A DNA stretch of 33,121 nucleotides from JBOFOR01 sp051654865. GTDB lineage: Bacteria > Bacillota > Clostridia > Peptostreptococcales > Peptostreptococcaceae. Location of the stretch: NCBI GenBank assembly GCA_051654865.1, contig JBOFYV010000131.1:1-33121 (forward strand), given 5' to 3'. Shown piece by piece: positions 17,405 to 24,858 of the stretch (within the stretch, counting starts at the first letter, position 1; every line of letters begins with the position of its first letter). The notes under the pieces are model-generated. The model did no database searches. It was given only the letters and a program-made list of their open reading frames with translations, and was not told the origin of the DNA. The translations under genes were made by a program, and so were the position numbers.

Positions 17405-18607
17405 ATGAGATTTATTCATACTTCAGATTGGCATTTAGGAAAAAAACTAAATGGATACTCAAGAATAGAAGAACAAAAGAAATTTTGCGATGATTTCGTT
17501 GAAAGAGTAAGGGATTTAAATATAGACCTAGTAATAATTGCAGGGGATGTTATTGATTGTAATGATAGCTCACTAGAAGGAAACCATTTATTTTATCAGA
17601 CCGTATCGAGGATATCAAATGATGGTCAGAGGTGTGTTTTAGTTGTAAGAGGTGACAATGATAGCACTAAACAACTATCGGTAATAAGGGAACTTTCAAA
17701 AGATAAAGGTGTAATAGTTGTAGGTAGTTTGATGGATAGAATAGAGCCTAAAAAATATTCAGGATATGAGATTTTAGACTCTAAAGAAGGATATATAAAA
17801 CTAAATATCAGAGGCAATGAAATAGGAATCATAACATTGCCTTATTGCAACGAGAACGAATTAAATAATTTTATTTCTAGTCACAATAGGGTGTTTGAAA
17901 ATTATGATTCATACACATCAAAAGTAGGTCAAGTATTTAATATATTAGAAGAAAGTTTCTGTGATAAAGATATAAATATAGCTATTGGACATGTAATAGT
18001 TGATGGTGGAGAAGATTATAATTTATCAACTCGACTATTAGATAGCACAAAAATTGTAAAGAAGGATTTACCTAATAAAGCTCAATATGTAGCACTGGGT
18101 CATTTTCATAAAATGCAAAAAATATCAGAACGAATAAACGCTTATTACAGTGGATCACCTCTACCATATAGCAAGTATGAAAGAGAAGATAGCAAAGGTG
18201 GATATCTAGTGGAAATTAATAATAATAAAACAATAGTAGAAGAATTGTATTTTGATAATTATAAACCGATAGAGTTATTTATATGTAATGAAATAAGTAG
18301 AGCACTAGAAATATGTGAAGAAAATAAGCACAGGGATATATGGTCATATTTTGAAATAAAAACATCAAAATCTATATCATCACAAAATATAAAAAAAATG
18401 AAAGAAACACTAAAAGATATAGTAGAAATAATGCCTTTAAATAATAGAGATGATTCAAGTCAAGAATGTAATATAGACAAATCAATGGCGGAACTATTTA
18501 AGTCTTATTATTATTACAACAATGAGAGTGAAGTTTCAGGAGAATTGATGAATTTATTTTTAGAAATATCAAGTAAAGAAGGTGAAACAAACTATGAAGC
18601 CAATTAA
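17405..18607 (+). CDS. sbcD: SbcD, nuclease subunit of SbcCD, with altered GNHD motif
   Basis: A 400-residue calcineurin-like metallophosphoesterase of the SbcD/Mre11 family. It has D8 and H10 in HTSDWHLGK, D48 in AGDVID, and later the GHVIVDGG and LGHFHKM metal motifs, followed by a C-terminal cap region. SbcCD opens hairpins and trims blocked double-strand ends. The usual AGNHDS motif reads RGDNDS here (D84, N85, D86), so the normally invariant Asn and catalytic His are both changed. The rest of the alignment around it is normal, so this is not a frameshift. GGAGG precedes the ATG, and TGACATAAT at 17359-17367 is a possible -10. The 3' end overlaps sbcC. Confidence 0.92.
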   Translation: MRFIHTSDWHLGKKLNGYSRIEEQKKFCDDFVERVRDLNIDLVIIAGDVIDCNDSSLEGNHLFYQTVSRISNDGQRCVLVVRGDNDSTKQLSVIRELSKDKGVIVVGSLMDRIEPKKYSGYEILDSKEGYIKLNIRGNEIGIITLPYCNENELNNFISSHNRVFENYDSYTSKVGQVFNILEESFCDKDINIAIGHVIVDGGEDYNLSTRLLDSTKIVKKDLPNKAQYVALGHFHKMQKISERINAYYSGSPLPYSKYEREDSKGGYLVEINNNKTIVEELYFDNYKPIELFICNEISRALEICEENKHRDIWSYFEIKTSKSISSQNIKKMKETLKDIVEIMPLNNRDDSSQECNIDKSMAELFKSYYYYNNESEVSGELMNLFLEISSKEGETNYEAN

Positions 18608-21600
18608 ATTAGAGTTAAGTGGATTGAATAGTTATAGGGAAAAAACTGAAATAGATTTTGAAAAATTGACTCAAAGAGGTCTGTTTGGAATATTTGGAAA
18701 TACAGGTAGTGGAAAATCTACTATTCTAGATGCTATGACAATAGCAATGTATGGAGAATTGCCTGAAAAAAATAAAGACTATATAAATTTTGATACAGAC
18801 AAAGCATTTTTGTCATATGAATTTGAAATAGGAAACGAAAATTTAAAAAGAAGATATAAAATAAATAGAGACTTAGTTAAAAGTGAAAAGGGAATAACGA
18901 ACTACAAAGCACTATTAACCGAAATATATAATAATGGAAGTGAAAAAATAATATCAGATAAAGCTGAATATGTAGATAGCAAAATAATTGAAATTATGGG
19001 TTTAAAAGCAGAAGATTTTACGAAAGCAGTGGTATTACCTCAAGGTAAATTTAATGAATTTTTAAAATTAGAAGGAATAGAAAGAAGAGATATGCTTGAG
19101 AGGATGTTTGGTTTAAAAAAGTATGGTTCAAGTTTAATTTCTAAGGTAGAAAAAAGAAAAGAACAAGAAGCAAAAAAGCTAAATCAATTAAACTCAAGTT
19201 TAAAACAGTATGAAAATATAAATGAAGGAACATACATAAAGACATTAAAAGATATAGAAAGATTAAAAGAATTCGAAAAAGAAAAAAATAAAGAATTAGA
19301 ATGGTTGATAAATCTTCATCAAGAACACAAAGAAATATATGAAAAACAAAGCAAGCTAGAAAAATGTAGTGCAAGACTTAAAGAGTTAGATTTGAAAAAA
19401 GATGAAATAAAAAATAAAAAAGTAGAATTAGAAAAATCTATAAATGCTAATAAAATCAATCCCCATATAAATATAGTACAAAATCTTGAAAAGAAAATAA
19501 ATGAAGAAACCTTCAAATTAGAATTTATTCAAAAAAAGCAAGATGTATTAAATAGTGAACTTATAAATACTAAGATGAAATATGAGGAAATTTATAAAAT
19601 AAAAAATATAGATTTACCTAAATTAAGTGAGACTAAAATAAAGCTAGAAGGAGCAAAAAACTTAGAATTAAATTTACTAACGTTAGATAAAGAAATAAAA
19701 AATATAAAAGAAATAAATATATCATTAGAAGAAGAAAAAATTAAAAAAGAAAAAATTAAATTAGATCTTCAATCTCAAAAAGATATAGAGATAAGAACTA
19801 TAAAAGAATTAGAAAAAGAATGTGAAAAGTTAAAAATAAACTCAGAATTAAGAAATAAGATTTTTAAAGCATATAAATATGAAAAAGAATACAATAAACT
19901 TTTAGAAGAAAATAATTTGAAAAGTTCTAAATTAGAAAAGCTTTCAAAGGAATTAGAAGAGTTAAACCTAAAATCTATATACATAAAAAGGGATAAAGAT
20001 AATAATACAAAAAAACTTAGTGGATTAGTAATAGAAGAAGAAAATATTTTAAGAAAATGTCCATGCACATATGAAGATATATTGAATAAAACAGAGCAAA
20101 TAATAGGATTAAAAAACAAATTAAATATATCAAAAGAAGTTGAAGATAAAAAATCAACATTACAAAAAGAACTAAATGAAATATCAGAAAATAAATATAG
20201 GCTAGAAAGAGAGATTAAGGAAGTAAAAGATAATTTAGAAATAAATCAAAGGAATATATTAGAACTAGAAAAAGAATTAGATAAATTAAAATATTTAAAC
20301 TTAGCTAAGGAACTTAGATATGAGTTAAAAAATAATAGTCCTTGCCCTGTTTGTGGTTCAAGAACGTATGAAGAAATAATAGCAAATATACATGAAGATG
20401 ATAGAGTTGGATATGTAAGTAAAAAGTTAGATAAAAAAATATATGAAGACACTAACCTAAAATTAAAACTTGATAATATAACTTCAAAATATGCAATGAA
20501 TTCATCTTTAGAGATATTAAATGAAAAAGAAATAAAAGAATTAAAATATAAATTTGGGGAAATGAAATATAGTGAAATAAATAATAAATTAAAAGATGAA
20601 GATAAAAAATTAGAAATATTAAAAAGTAGTTTGAAAAATTGGGAAATTGAAAAGCAAAATATATTAAAAAAATTAACTAAAACAAAAGAAGAACAGTATA
20701 CATTAGAAAAAGAAGATGAAAAGTTAAACATACTTGTAACTAATTACAAACAATATATACAAGAAATAAAAGTAGATTTAGAGTTATTAGAGTCAAAATT
20801 TAAGGACACAAAAGAAAAATATTTTAACTTAAAGGCTAGTGTTAAAATTTCAAATTTAGGATTAAAAGTTGAGGAAATCAATGAAAATGAAATTCTTTCA
20901 GAGCAATTAAATGATAAATATATGATGCATTTAAACAAGAAAGAATGTATTGAAGAAGAGTTAAAAAAATATGAAAATCAGTTGCATGAAATTGAACTAC
21001 AACTAATAAGAAATAATGAAAGCTTTATAGAAAAACGTAAGCTAAAAGAAGAAAAATACAACGAAGTAATGTCTATAACTAAAGGTGAGTCAGTTACTTT
21101 ATTATTAGAAAATATAGAAGATAACATAAAAAAAATCATAACTCAAGAAAATGTTATTAAGAAAAAGTTAGAATTTGATAGAGATCAATATGAAAAATAC
21201 TCTTTTGAAAAATCTAACATTGAAGGTAGACTAAAAATAGTAAAAGAAGAACAAAAAATACAACTAGATATATTAGGCCAACTATTAATAGACAATAAAT
21301 TTGATAATATGTATGAAGTAAAAAAAGCCTCCATAGAACCTGATTATGCACGTGTGATACATGATGAAATAATGGAGTATGAAGAGGCTGAAAGATTACT
21401 AAATCAAAAAATAATAGAATTAAAAGACTCATTAGGAGGAAGAAGAGTTAAAGATGGAACTTTTGGAGAAGTAAAAAATAATATCTATAACTTGAAAGTA
21501 GAATTGAATCGTGTATCAAAAGAAATTGGTTCTAATGAAAATATTTTTAACAACATACAGAGTTTATTAAGCACAGCATTACAAGTAAAAGAAGAGTATA

Positions 21601-22124
21601 AAATATCAGAAAATAAATTAAGATTATTAGAAGAATTAAGCAATAATCTAAAAGAAAATAAGTTTGTAGAGTTTATAGCAAGTGAAAAATTAAAACAAAT
21701 ATCATATGATGCATCACAAAAACTAAAAGATATGACAAAAGGAAAATATAGCTTAGATATAGATTCAAACTTTAGGTTTGTAGTAAAAGACAATTTTAAT
21801 GAAGGTAAGATACGTAACATAAACACTTTATCAGGTGGAGAAATGTTTTTAACTTCACTAGCTTTAGCAATATCAGCATCTAGTAAAATTCAGCTAAAGG
21901 GAAATCATCCATTAGAGTTATTGGTTATAGATGAAGGGTTTGGATACTTAGATAAAGAAACATTAGATACGGTTATTGAATATTTAGAGCATTTATATAA
22001 TGAAAATCTGAGCATAGGAATTATTAGTCATATAGAAGAACTTAAAAATAGGGTACCTGTAAAACTTTTAGTTGAAGGAAATGATGCTGGATTAAGTTCT
22101 AACTTAAGAATAGAATATAGTTAA
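18594..22124 (+). CDS. sbcC: SbcC, SMC-like ATPase subunit of SbcCD
   Basis: A 1176-residue Rad50-type protein. It has an N-terminal Walker A in GNTGSGKST (K41), the Q-loop region VVLPQGKFNEFL, long Lys/Glu-rich coiled coils on both sides of a zinc hook CPVC (C584, C587), an ABC signature LSGGEMFLTSLA and Walker B LLVIDEGFGYLD near the C-terminus. It holds DNA ends and drives the SbcD nuclease by ATP hydrolysis. A GTG at 18582 is in frame, but AGAAGGTGA at 18577-18585 is well spaced for the ATG at 18594. That start overlaps the end of sbcD, so the two are co-translated. It converges with the siroheme reductase gene. Confidence 0.97.
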   Translation: MKPIKLELSGLNSYREKTEIDFEKLTQRGLFGIFGNTGSGKSTILDAMTIAMYGELPEKNKDYINFDTDKAFLSYEFEIGNENLKRRYKINRDLVKSEKGITNYKALLTEIYNNGSEKIISDKAEYVDSKIIEIMGLKAEDFTKAVVLPQGKFNEFLKLEGIERRDMLERMFGLKKYGSSLISKVEKRKEQEAKKLNQLNSSLKQYENINEGTYIKTLKDIERLKEFEKEKNKELEWLINLHQEHKEIYEKQSKLEKCSARLKELDLKKDEIKNKKVELEKSINANKINPHINIVQNLEKKINEETFKLEFIQKKQDVLNSELINTKMKYEEIYKIKNIDLPKLSETKIKLEGAKNLELNLLTLDKEIKNIKEINISLEEEKIKKEKIKLDLQSQKDIEIRTIKELEKECEKLKINSELRNKIFKAYKYEKEYNKLLEENNLKSSKLEKLSKELEELNLKSIYIKRDKDNNTKKLSGLVIEEENILRKCPCTYEDILNKTEQIIGLKNKLNISKEVEDKKSTLQKELNEISENKYRLEREIKEVKDNLEINQRNILELEKELDKLKYLNLAKELRYELKNNSPCPVCGSRTYEEIIANIHEDDRVGYVSKKLDKKIYEDTNLKLKLDNITSKYAMNSSLEILNEKEIKELKYKFGEMKYSEINNKLKDEDKKLEILKSSLKNWEIEKQNILKKLTKTKEEQYTLEKEDEKLNILVTNYKQYIQEIKVDLELLESKFKDTKEKYFNLKASVKISNLGLKVEEINENEILSEQLNDKYMMHLNKKECIEEELKKYENQLHEIELQLIRNNESFIEKRKLKEEKYNEVMSITKGESVTLLLENIEDNIKKIITQENVIKKKLEFDRDQYEKYSFEKSNIEGRLKIVKEEQKIQLDILGQLLIDNKFDNMYEVKKASIEPDYARVIHDEIMEYEEAERLLNQKIIELKDSLGGRRVKDGTFGEVKNNIYNLKVELNRVSKEIGSNENIFNNIQSLLSTALQVKEEYKISENKLRLLEELSNNLKENKFVEFIASEKLKQISYDASQKLKDMTKGKYSLDIDSNFRFVVKDNFNEGKIRNINTLSGGEMFLTSLALAISASSKIQLKGNHPLELLVIDEGFGYLDKETLDTVIEYLEHLYNENLSIGIISHIEELKNRVPVKLLVEGNDAGLSSNLRIEYS

Positions 22125-22126
22125 AA

Positions 22127-22166
22127 TAAAAAAAGTGGCGTCTACAAGGGGGAGATTGTAGACGCC
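22127..22166 (-). terminator. Minus-strand terminator hairpin A with C-rich loop
   Basis: GGCGTCTACAA at 22137-22147 pairs perfectly with TTGTAGACGCC at 22156-22166. Read on the minus strand, the loop is TCTCCCCC and the hairpin is followed by ACTTTTTTTATTTT, a canonical Rho-independent terminator. On the plus strand there is no T run. Confidence 0.8.
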
Positions 22167-22220
22167 TTAATATATATATACTTATTAGGGGGAGAGATAT
22201 ATAATTTCCGCTCTCATATA
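22127..22220 (-). ncRNA. Candidate small RNA 2 (C-rich, minus strand)
   Basis: On the minus strand a GAGAG/CTCTC hairpin and an unpaired CTCTCCCCCTAATAAG stretch precede terminator hairpin A, whose loop is TCTCCCCC. Two UCCCCC motifs, one unpaired and one in the terminator loop, resemble Firmicute small RNAs that pair with Shine-Dalgarno sequences. The 5' end is a guess and no convincing promoter is seen. Confidence 0.25.
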
Positions 22221-22267
22221 TAATTATTGGCAGAAAATAAATTTATATACATTTAAATAATAAAAAA

Positions 22268-22317
22268 TAAAAATAAATAAAAAAGAGCCACCTATTAGGG
22301 GGGGGGAATAGGTGGCT
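22268..22317 (-). terminator. Minus-strand terminator hairpin C with C9 loop
   Basis: AGCCACCTATT at 22286-22296 pairs perfectly with AATAGGTGGCT at 22307-22317. On the minus strand the loop is nine C and a T, and the stem is followed by CTTTTTTATTTATTTTT. It is the best terminator for transcription coming from the siroheme reductase gene. Confidence 0.8.
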
Positions 22318-22357
22318 TAGAATATTTTGGGGGGAAAGAAATTTTTTTTATCCGATC

Positions 22358-22392
22358 ATTAATATTAACAGGAGTTTTGATATTAATTTTTT
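22358..22392 (+). terminator. Probable plus-strand terminator for sbcC
   Basis: ATTAATATTAA at 22358-22368 pairs with TTGATATTAAT at 22377-22387 (one G.U pair on the plus strand) around the loop CAGGAGTT, followed by a T run. It is AT-only and therefore weak, but it is the only hairpin in the gap with a plus-strand T run. Confidence 0.5.
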
Positions 22393-22484
22393 AAGAGAAA
22401 CTTTTTATTTGCTTCTCTTAATATAACATATGCATTTTGTGCAGAATGTGACACAAAATAATATAAAAAATAAAAAAAAAATTC

Positions 22485-23156
22485 TTATTGTAAATATTTG
22501 TCTAAATTAATCATAGATTTGAATTGTTCAAAACCAATTTTATCAATATATGTACCTAAACGCTCTTTAGTAGCATTACTTTGATACACTGCGACTATTT
22601 CATCAATTAATTCTAATATTTTATCATCAGGTACATTCATAATCAGTTTATCTCCCAATCTAGGAACAGTACCTCCTTTTCCTCCTACAAATACAGTCCA
22701 ACCTTTAGGAGTACCCATTATTCCGATATCACGAGTATGATTATCAGCACAACTGTTAGGACAACCGCTAACACCCATCTTTAGTTTATTAGGCATATCT
22801 TGACCATGATATCTATCATCAAGTTTAAGACCTATATCAACAGAATCTCTAAATCCTTTTTTACAAAATGTAGTACCAGGACAAGTTTTTACACTTCTTA
22901 CACATAGACCAATAGCTGCACCTGGCTTCATTCCTAAATCATCCCAGGCCTTATCTATATCATCTTCTTTAATTCCTACTATTGCAATACGCTGAGCAGC
23001 AGTACATTTTAGAGCAGCAGCATTATACTTATCAGCAATATCAGCTATTTTTCTTAATTGGTCTGGTGTAACTAATCCTGCTGGCAAATGTGGAGCAATA
23101 GCGTACGTTTCTTTATCCCTTTGTATGACAGCACCTTTTTCTAATAAATCTTTCAT
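22485..23156 (-). CDS. Single-domain siroheme sulfite/nitrite reductase-like protein
   Basis: A 223-residue protein carrying the siroheme/4Fe-4S signature of sulfite and nitrite reductases: TCPGTTFC (C92, C98) and GCPNSC (C132, C136). It matches one repeat of the ferredoxin-like plus siroheme unit rather than the full two-repeat enzyme of over 500 residues, and resembles the C-terminal part of NirB or the small anaerobic sulfite reductases. It has no flavin domain and no extra ferredoxin domain, so an external electron donor is needed. The ATG at 23156 follows AAAGGAGG on the minus strand. TTTATA and TATACT (23185-23190) form a possible promoter. Substrate, sulfite or nitrite, cannot be decided from sequence. 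Confidence 0.88.
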   Translation of the reverse strand: MKDLLEKGAVIQRDKETYAIAPHLPAGLVTPDQLRKIADIADKYNAAALKCTAAQRIAIVGIKEDDIDKAWDDLGMKPGAAIGLCVRSVKTCPGTTFCKKGFRDSVDIGLKLDDRYHGQDMPNKLKMGVSGCPNSCADNHTRDIGIMGTPKGWTVFVGGKGGTVPRLGDKLIMNVPDDKILELIDEIVAVYQSNATKERLGTYIDKIGFEQFKSMINLDKYLQ

Positions 23157-23233
23157 AAAAAACCTCCTTTTTGACTATAACCTTAGTATATGAATTTATT
23201 TTTACTTTTATAAATTAAATGATAATTTTTATT

Positions 23234-23263
23234 AAAATATTATTTATATAGAAATAATATTTT
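23234..23263. promoter_or_regulatory. Perfect 12-bp palindrome in the divergent intergenic region
   Basis: AAAATATTATTT and its exact reverse complement are separated by six bases. It lies between the divergent siroheme reductase and CorC-like genes, about 75 bases upstream of the reductase start. It could be an operator; in such AT-rich DNA chance is also possible. Confidence 0.35.
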
Positions 23264-23274
23264 GAGAACATTTA

Positions 23275-23295
23275 TCATATATATCCTATATATGA
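23275..23295. promoter_or_regulatory. 9-bp palindrome with 3-bp spacer, operator-like
   Basis: TCATATATA and TATATATGA flank TCC. It lies 12 bases from the previous palindrome in the same divergent intergenic region. No regulator is recognised from the motif. Confidence 0.35.
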
Positions 23296-23396
23296 CATAG
23301 TCAAAAGTAAATAATTAATAGGGTTATAAGGGAATAATACATATAAGATTCAATAATTATTAACTACTTGTATTGTTTACCAAACCAAAAAAAATA

Positions 23397-23405
23397 TGAT
23401 ATAAT
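23397..23405 (+). promoter_or_regulatory. Extended -10 promoter of the CorC-like gene
   Basis: TGATATAAT lies 44 bases before the TTG start at 23449. TTTACC at 23376-23381, 18 bases before TATAAT, is a weak -35. Confidence 0.6.
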
Positions 23406-23448
23406 GTATATTGACATCAAATATAAAAAATTAGGAGTGTGGTAAAGG

Positions 23449-24699
23449 TTGGAAGGAACCAGTACGTTGATTCAAATTATTATTTTAGTGATATTACTTT
23501 TTGGTTCGGGATTTTTCTCAGCATCAGAAACATCATTAATGTCACTGAGTAAAATTAGAATTAGGCATATGAAAGAAGAAGGAGTGAAGGGCGCTAAACT
23601 AGTAGCTTCTTTAATAGAAAATCCCAATAGTTTACTAGGGTCAATATTAGTTGGTAACAACGTTGTAAATATAGCAGCAACATCAATATCAACATCATTA
23701 TTTATTAATTTATTAGGACCAGAAGGGGTACCTGTAGCAACTTTAGTTATGACAATATTAGTTCTTATATTTGGAGAAATAACTCCAAAGACTATAGCAG
23801 CAAATAACTCAGAAAAGGTAGCTATATTAGTATCAAAGCCTATAAAAATAATAATATTTATACTAAGACCTATAGTTTGGGTATTTAATCTAATTACAGG
23901 AGTAATTTTTAAATTACTAGGAGTAGATAATAAAAATAACCAACCATATATAACAGAAGAAGAGCTAAAAACTATGGTTAATGTAAGTCATGAAGAAGGA
24001 GTACTTGAAATAGAAGAAAGACAAATAATAAATAATGTATTCCAATTTGGTGATATGCAGGCCAAAGAAGCTATGGTTCAAAGGTTAGATATGGTAGCTA
24101 TAAGCTCTGAAGACACATATGATGAAATAATTGAAATGTTTAAAACTGAAAAACTTAGTAGGATACCAGTATACAATGATTCAATAGACGATATCATAGG
24201 TATATTAAATATAAAAGATGTAATATTTTTAAGTGATGAAGACATAGAAAATTTCAAAGTTTGCAACTATTTAAGAGAACCATTTTTCACATACGAATTC
24301 AAAAAAATTACCCAATTACTAGAAGAAATGAAAATAGAAAGAAGTCAAATGGCTATAGTAGTAGATGAATACGGAGGAACTGCCGGTCTTATAACTATTG
24401 AAGACTTAGTTGAAGTAATTGTTGGAGACATCGATGATGAGTATGATGAAGACGATGATGAAATAATAGTAATTAAAGAAGATGAATATGTTGTAGAAGG
24501 TGGCACTAAGATAAGTGATGTAAATGAAATGATTGGTGTTAACCTAGAGTCAGAAGAATTTGACTCTATTGGAGGATTCATAATAGGTCACTTAAGAAGA
24601 TTACCTGAAGAAAATGAAGTAATACAAGTAGATAATATAAAGTTCTGTATAGAAAGTTTAGATAAAAATAGAATAAAGAAGATAAGAATCTTCACATAA
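23449..24699 (+). CDS. CNNM/CBS/CorC (hemolysin C family) membrane protein
   Basis: A 416-residue protein with the usual order of this family. An N-terminal DUF21/CNNM membrane domain with about four helices (residues 1-150, including GSGFFSASETSLMS and FGEITPKTIAANNSEK) is followed by a CBS pair (about 205-320, with EAMVQRLDM, SRIPVYNDSIDDIIG and MAIVVDEYGGTAGLITIEDLVE) and a C-terminal CorC_HlyC domain. Members are linked to Mg2+ or other cation efflux; a hemolysin role is historical. The TTG at 23449 is chosen because AGGAG at 23433-23437 precedes it and no ATG fits. A terminator follows, so it is a single-gene unit. Confidence 0.93.
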   Translation: MEGTSTLIQIIILVILLFGSGFFSASETSLMSLSKIRIRHMKEEGVKGAKLVASLIENPNSLLGSILVGNNVVNIAATSISTSLFINLLGPEGVPVATLVMTILVLIFGEITPKTIAANNSEKVAILVSKPIKIIIFILRPIVWVFNLITGVIFKLLGVDNKNNQPYITEEELKTMVNVSHEEGVLEIEERQIINNVFQFGDMQAKEAMVQRLDMVAISSEDTYDEIIEMFKTEKLSRIPVYNDSIDDIIGILNIKDVIFLSDEDIENFKVCNYLREPFFTYEFKKITQLLEEMKIERSQMAIVVDEYGGTAGLITIEDLVEVIVGDIDDEYDEDDDEIIVIKEDEYVVEGGTKISDVNEMIGVNLESEEFDSIGGFIIGHLRRLPEENEVIQVDNIKFCIESLDKNRIKKIRIFT

Positions 24700-24704
24700 A
24701 ATAT

Positions 24705-24733
24705 AAAACACTGCTTAGCGGTGTTTTTATTTT
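24705..24733 (+). terminator. Rho-independent terminator after the CorC-like gene
   Basis: AAAACACTGC pairs with GCGGTGTTTT (one G.T pair) around a TTA loop, followed by TATTTT. Confidence 0.85.
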
Positions 24734-24858
24734 ACAATTAGTGGTTAGAATATATTTATAGGTGCATATAAAAATGGTATAATTAGGAATAGGATCTTTA
24801 GGAGATTTTAAATTTGTGCACATAATATTTATTTAAATCAAAGAAAGAAGGACTTAAT

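Larger units (their letters stand above)
22268..22412 (-). ncRNA. Candidate small RNA 1 (C-rich, minus strand)
   Basis: Between the reductase stop and terminator hairpin C, the minus strand shows AACTCCTG in the loop of an AT stem, an unpaired TTTCCCCCCAAAA and the C9 terminator loop: three possible anti-Shine-Dalgarno motifs within 145 bases. TGTTATATT on the minus strand at 22421-22429 resembles an extended -10. The RNA could equally be the 3' UTR of the reductase mRNA. Confidence 0.3.

Noticed and set aside
20246..20731. Minus-strand 161-codon open frame
   Set aside because: It is antisense to the sbcC coiled-coil region, and its Ser/Phe/Leu-rich sequence is the expected shadow of Lys/Glu-rich codons.
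22148..22376. Five GGA motifs on the plus strand, several in hairpin loops, resembling a CsrB-type CsrA sponge
   Set aside because: T runs that follow hairpins A and C lie on the minus strand, so these hairpins are better read as minus-strand terminators with C-rich loops.
22434..22459. TTTTGTG...CACAAAA, resembling a CRP/FNR-type operator
   Set aside because: It lies downstream, not upstream, of the reductase gene, and the half-sites do not match a specific consensus well; it may simply be a small hairpin.
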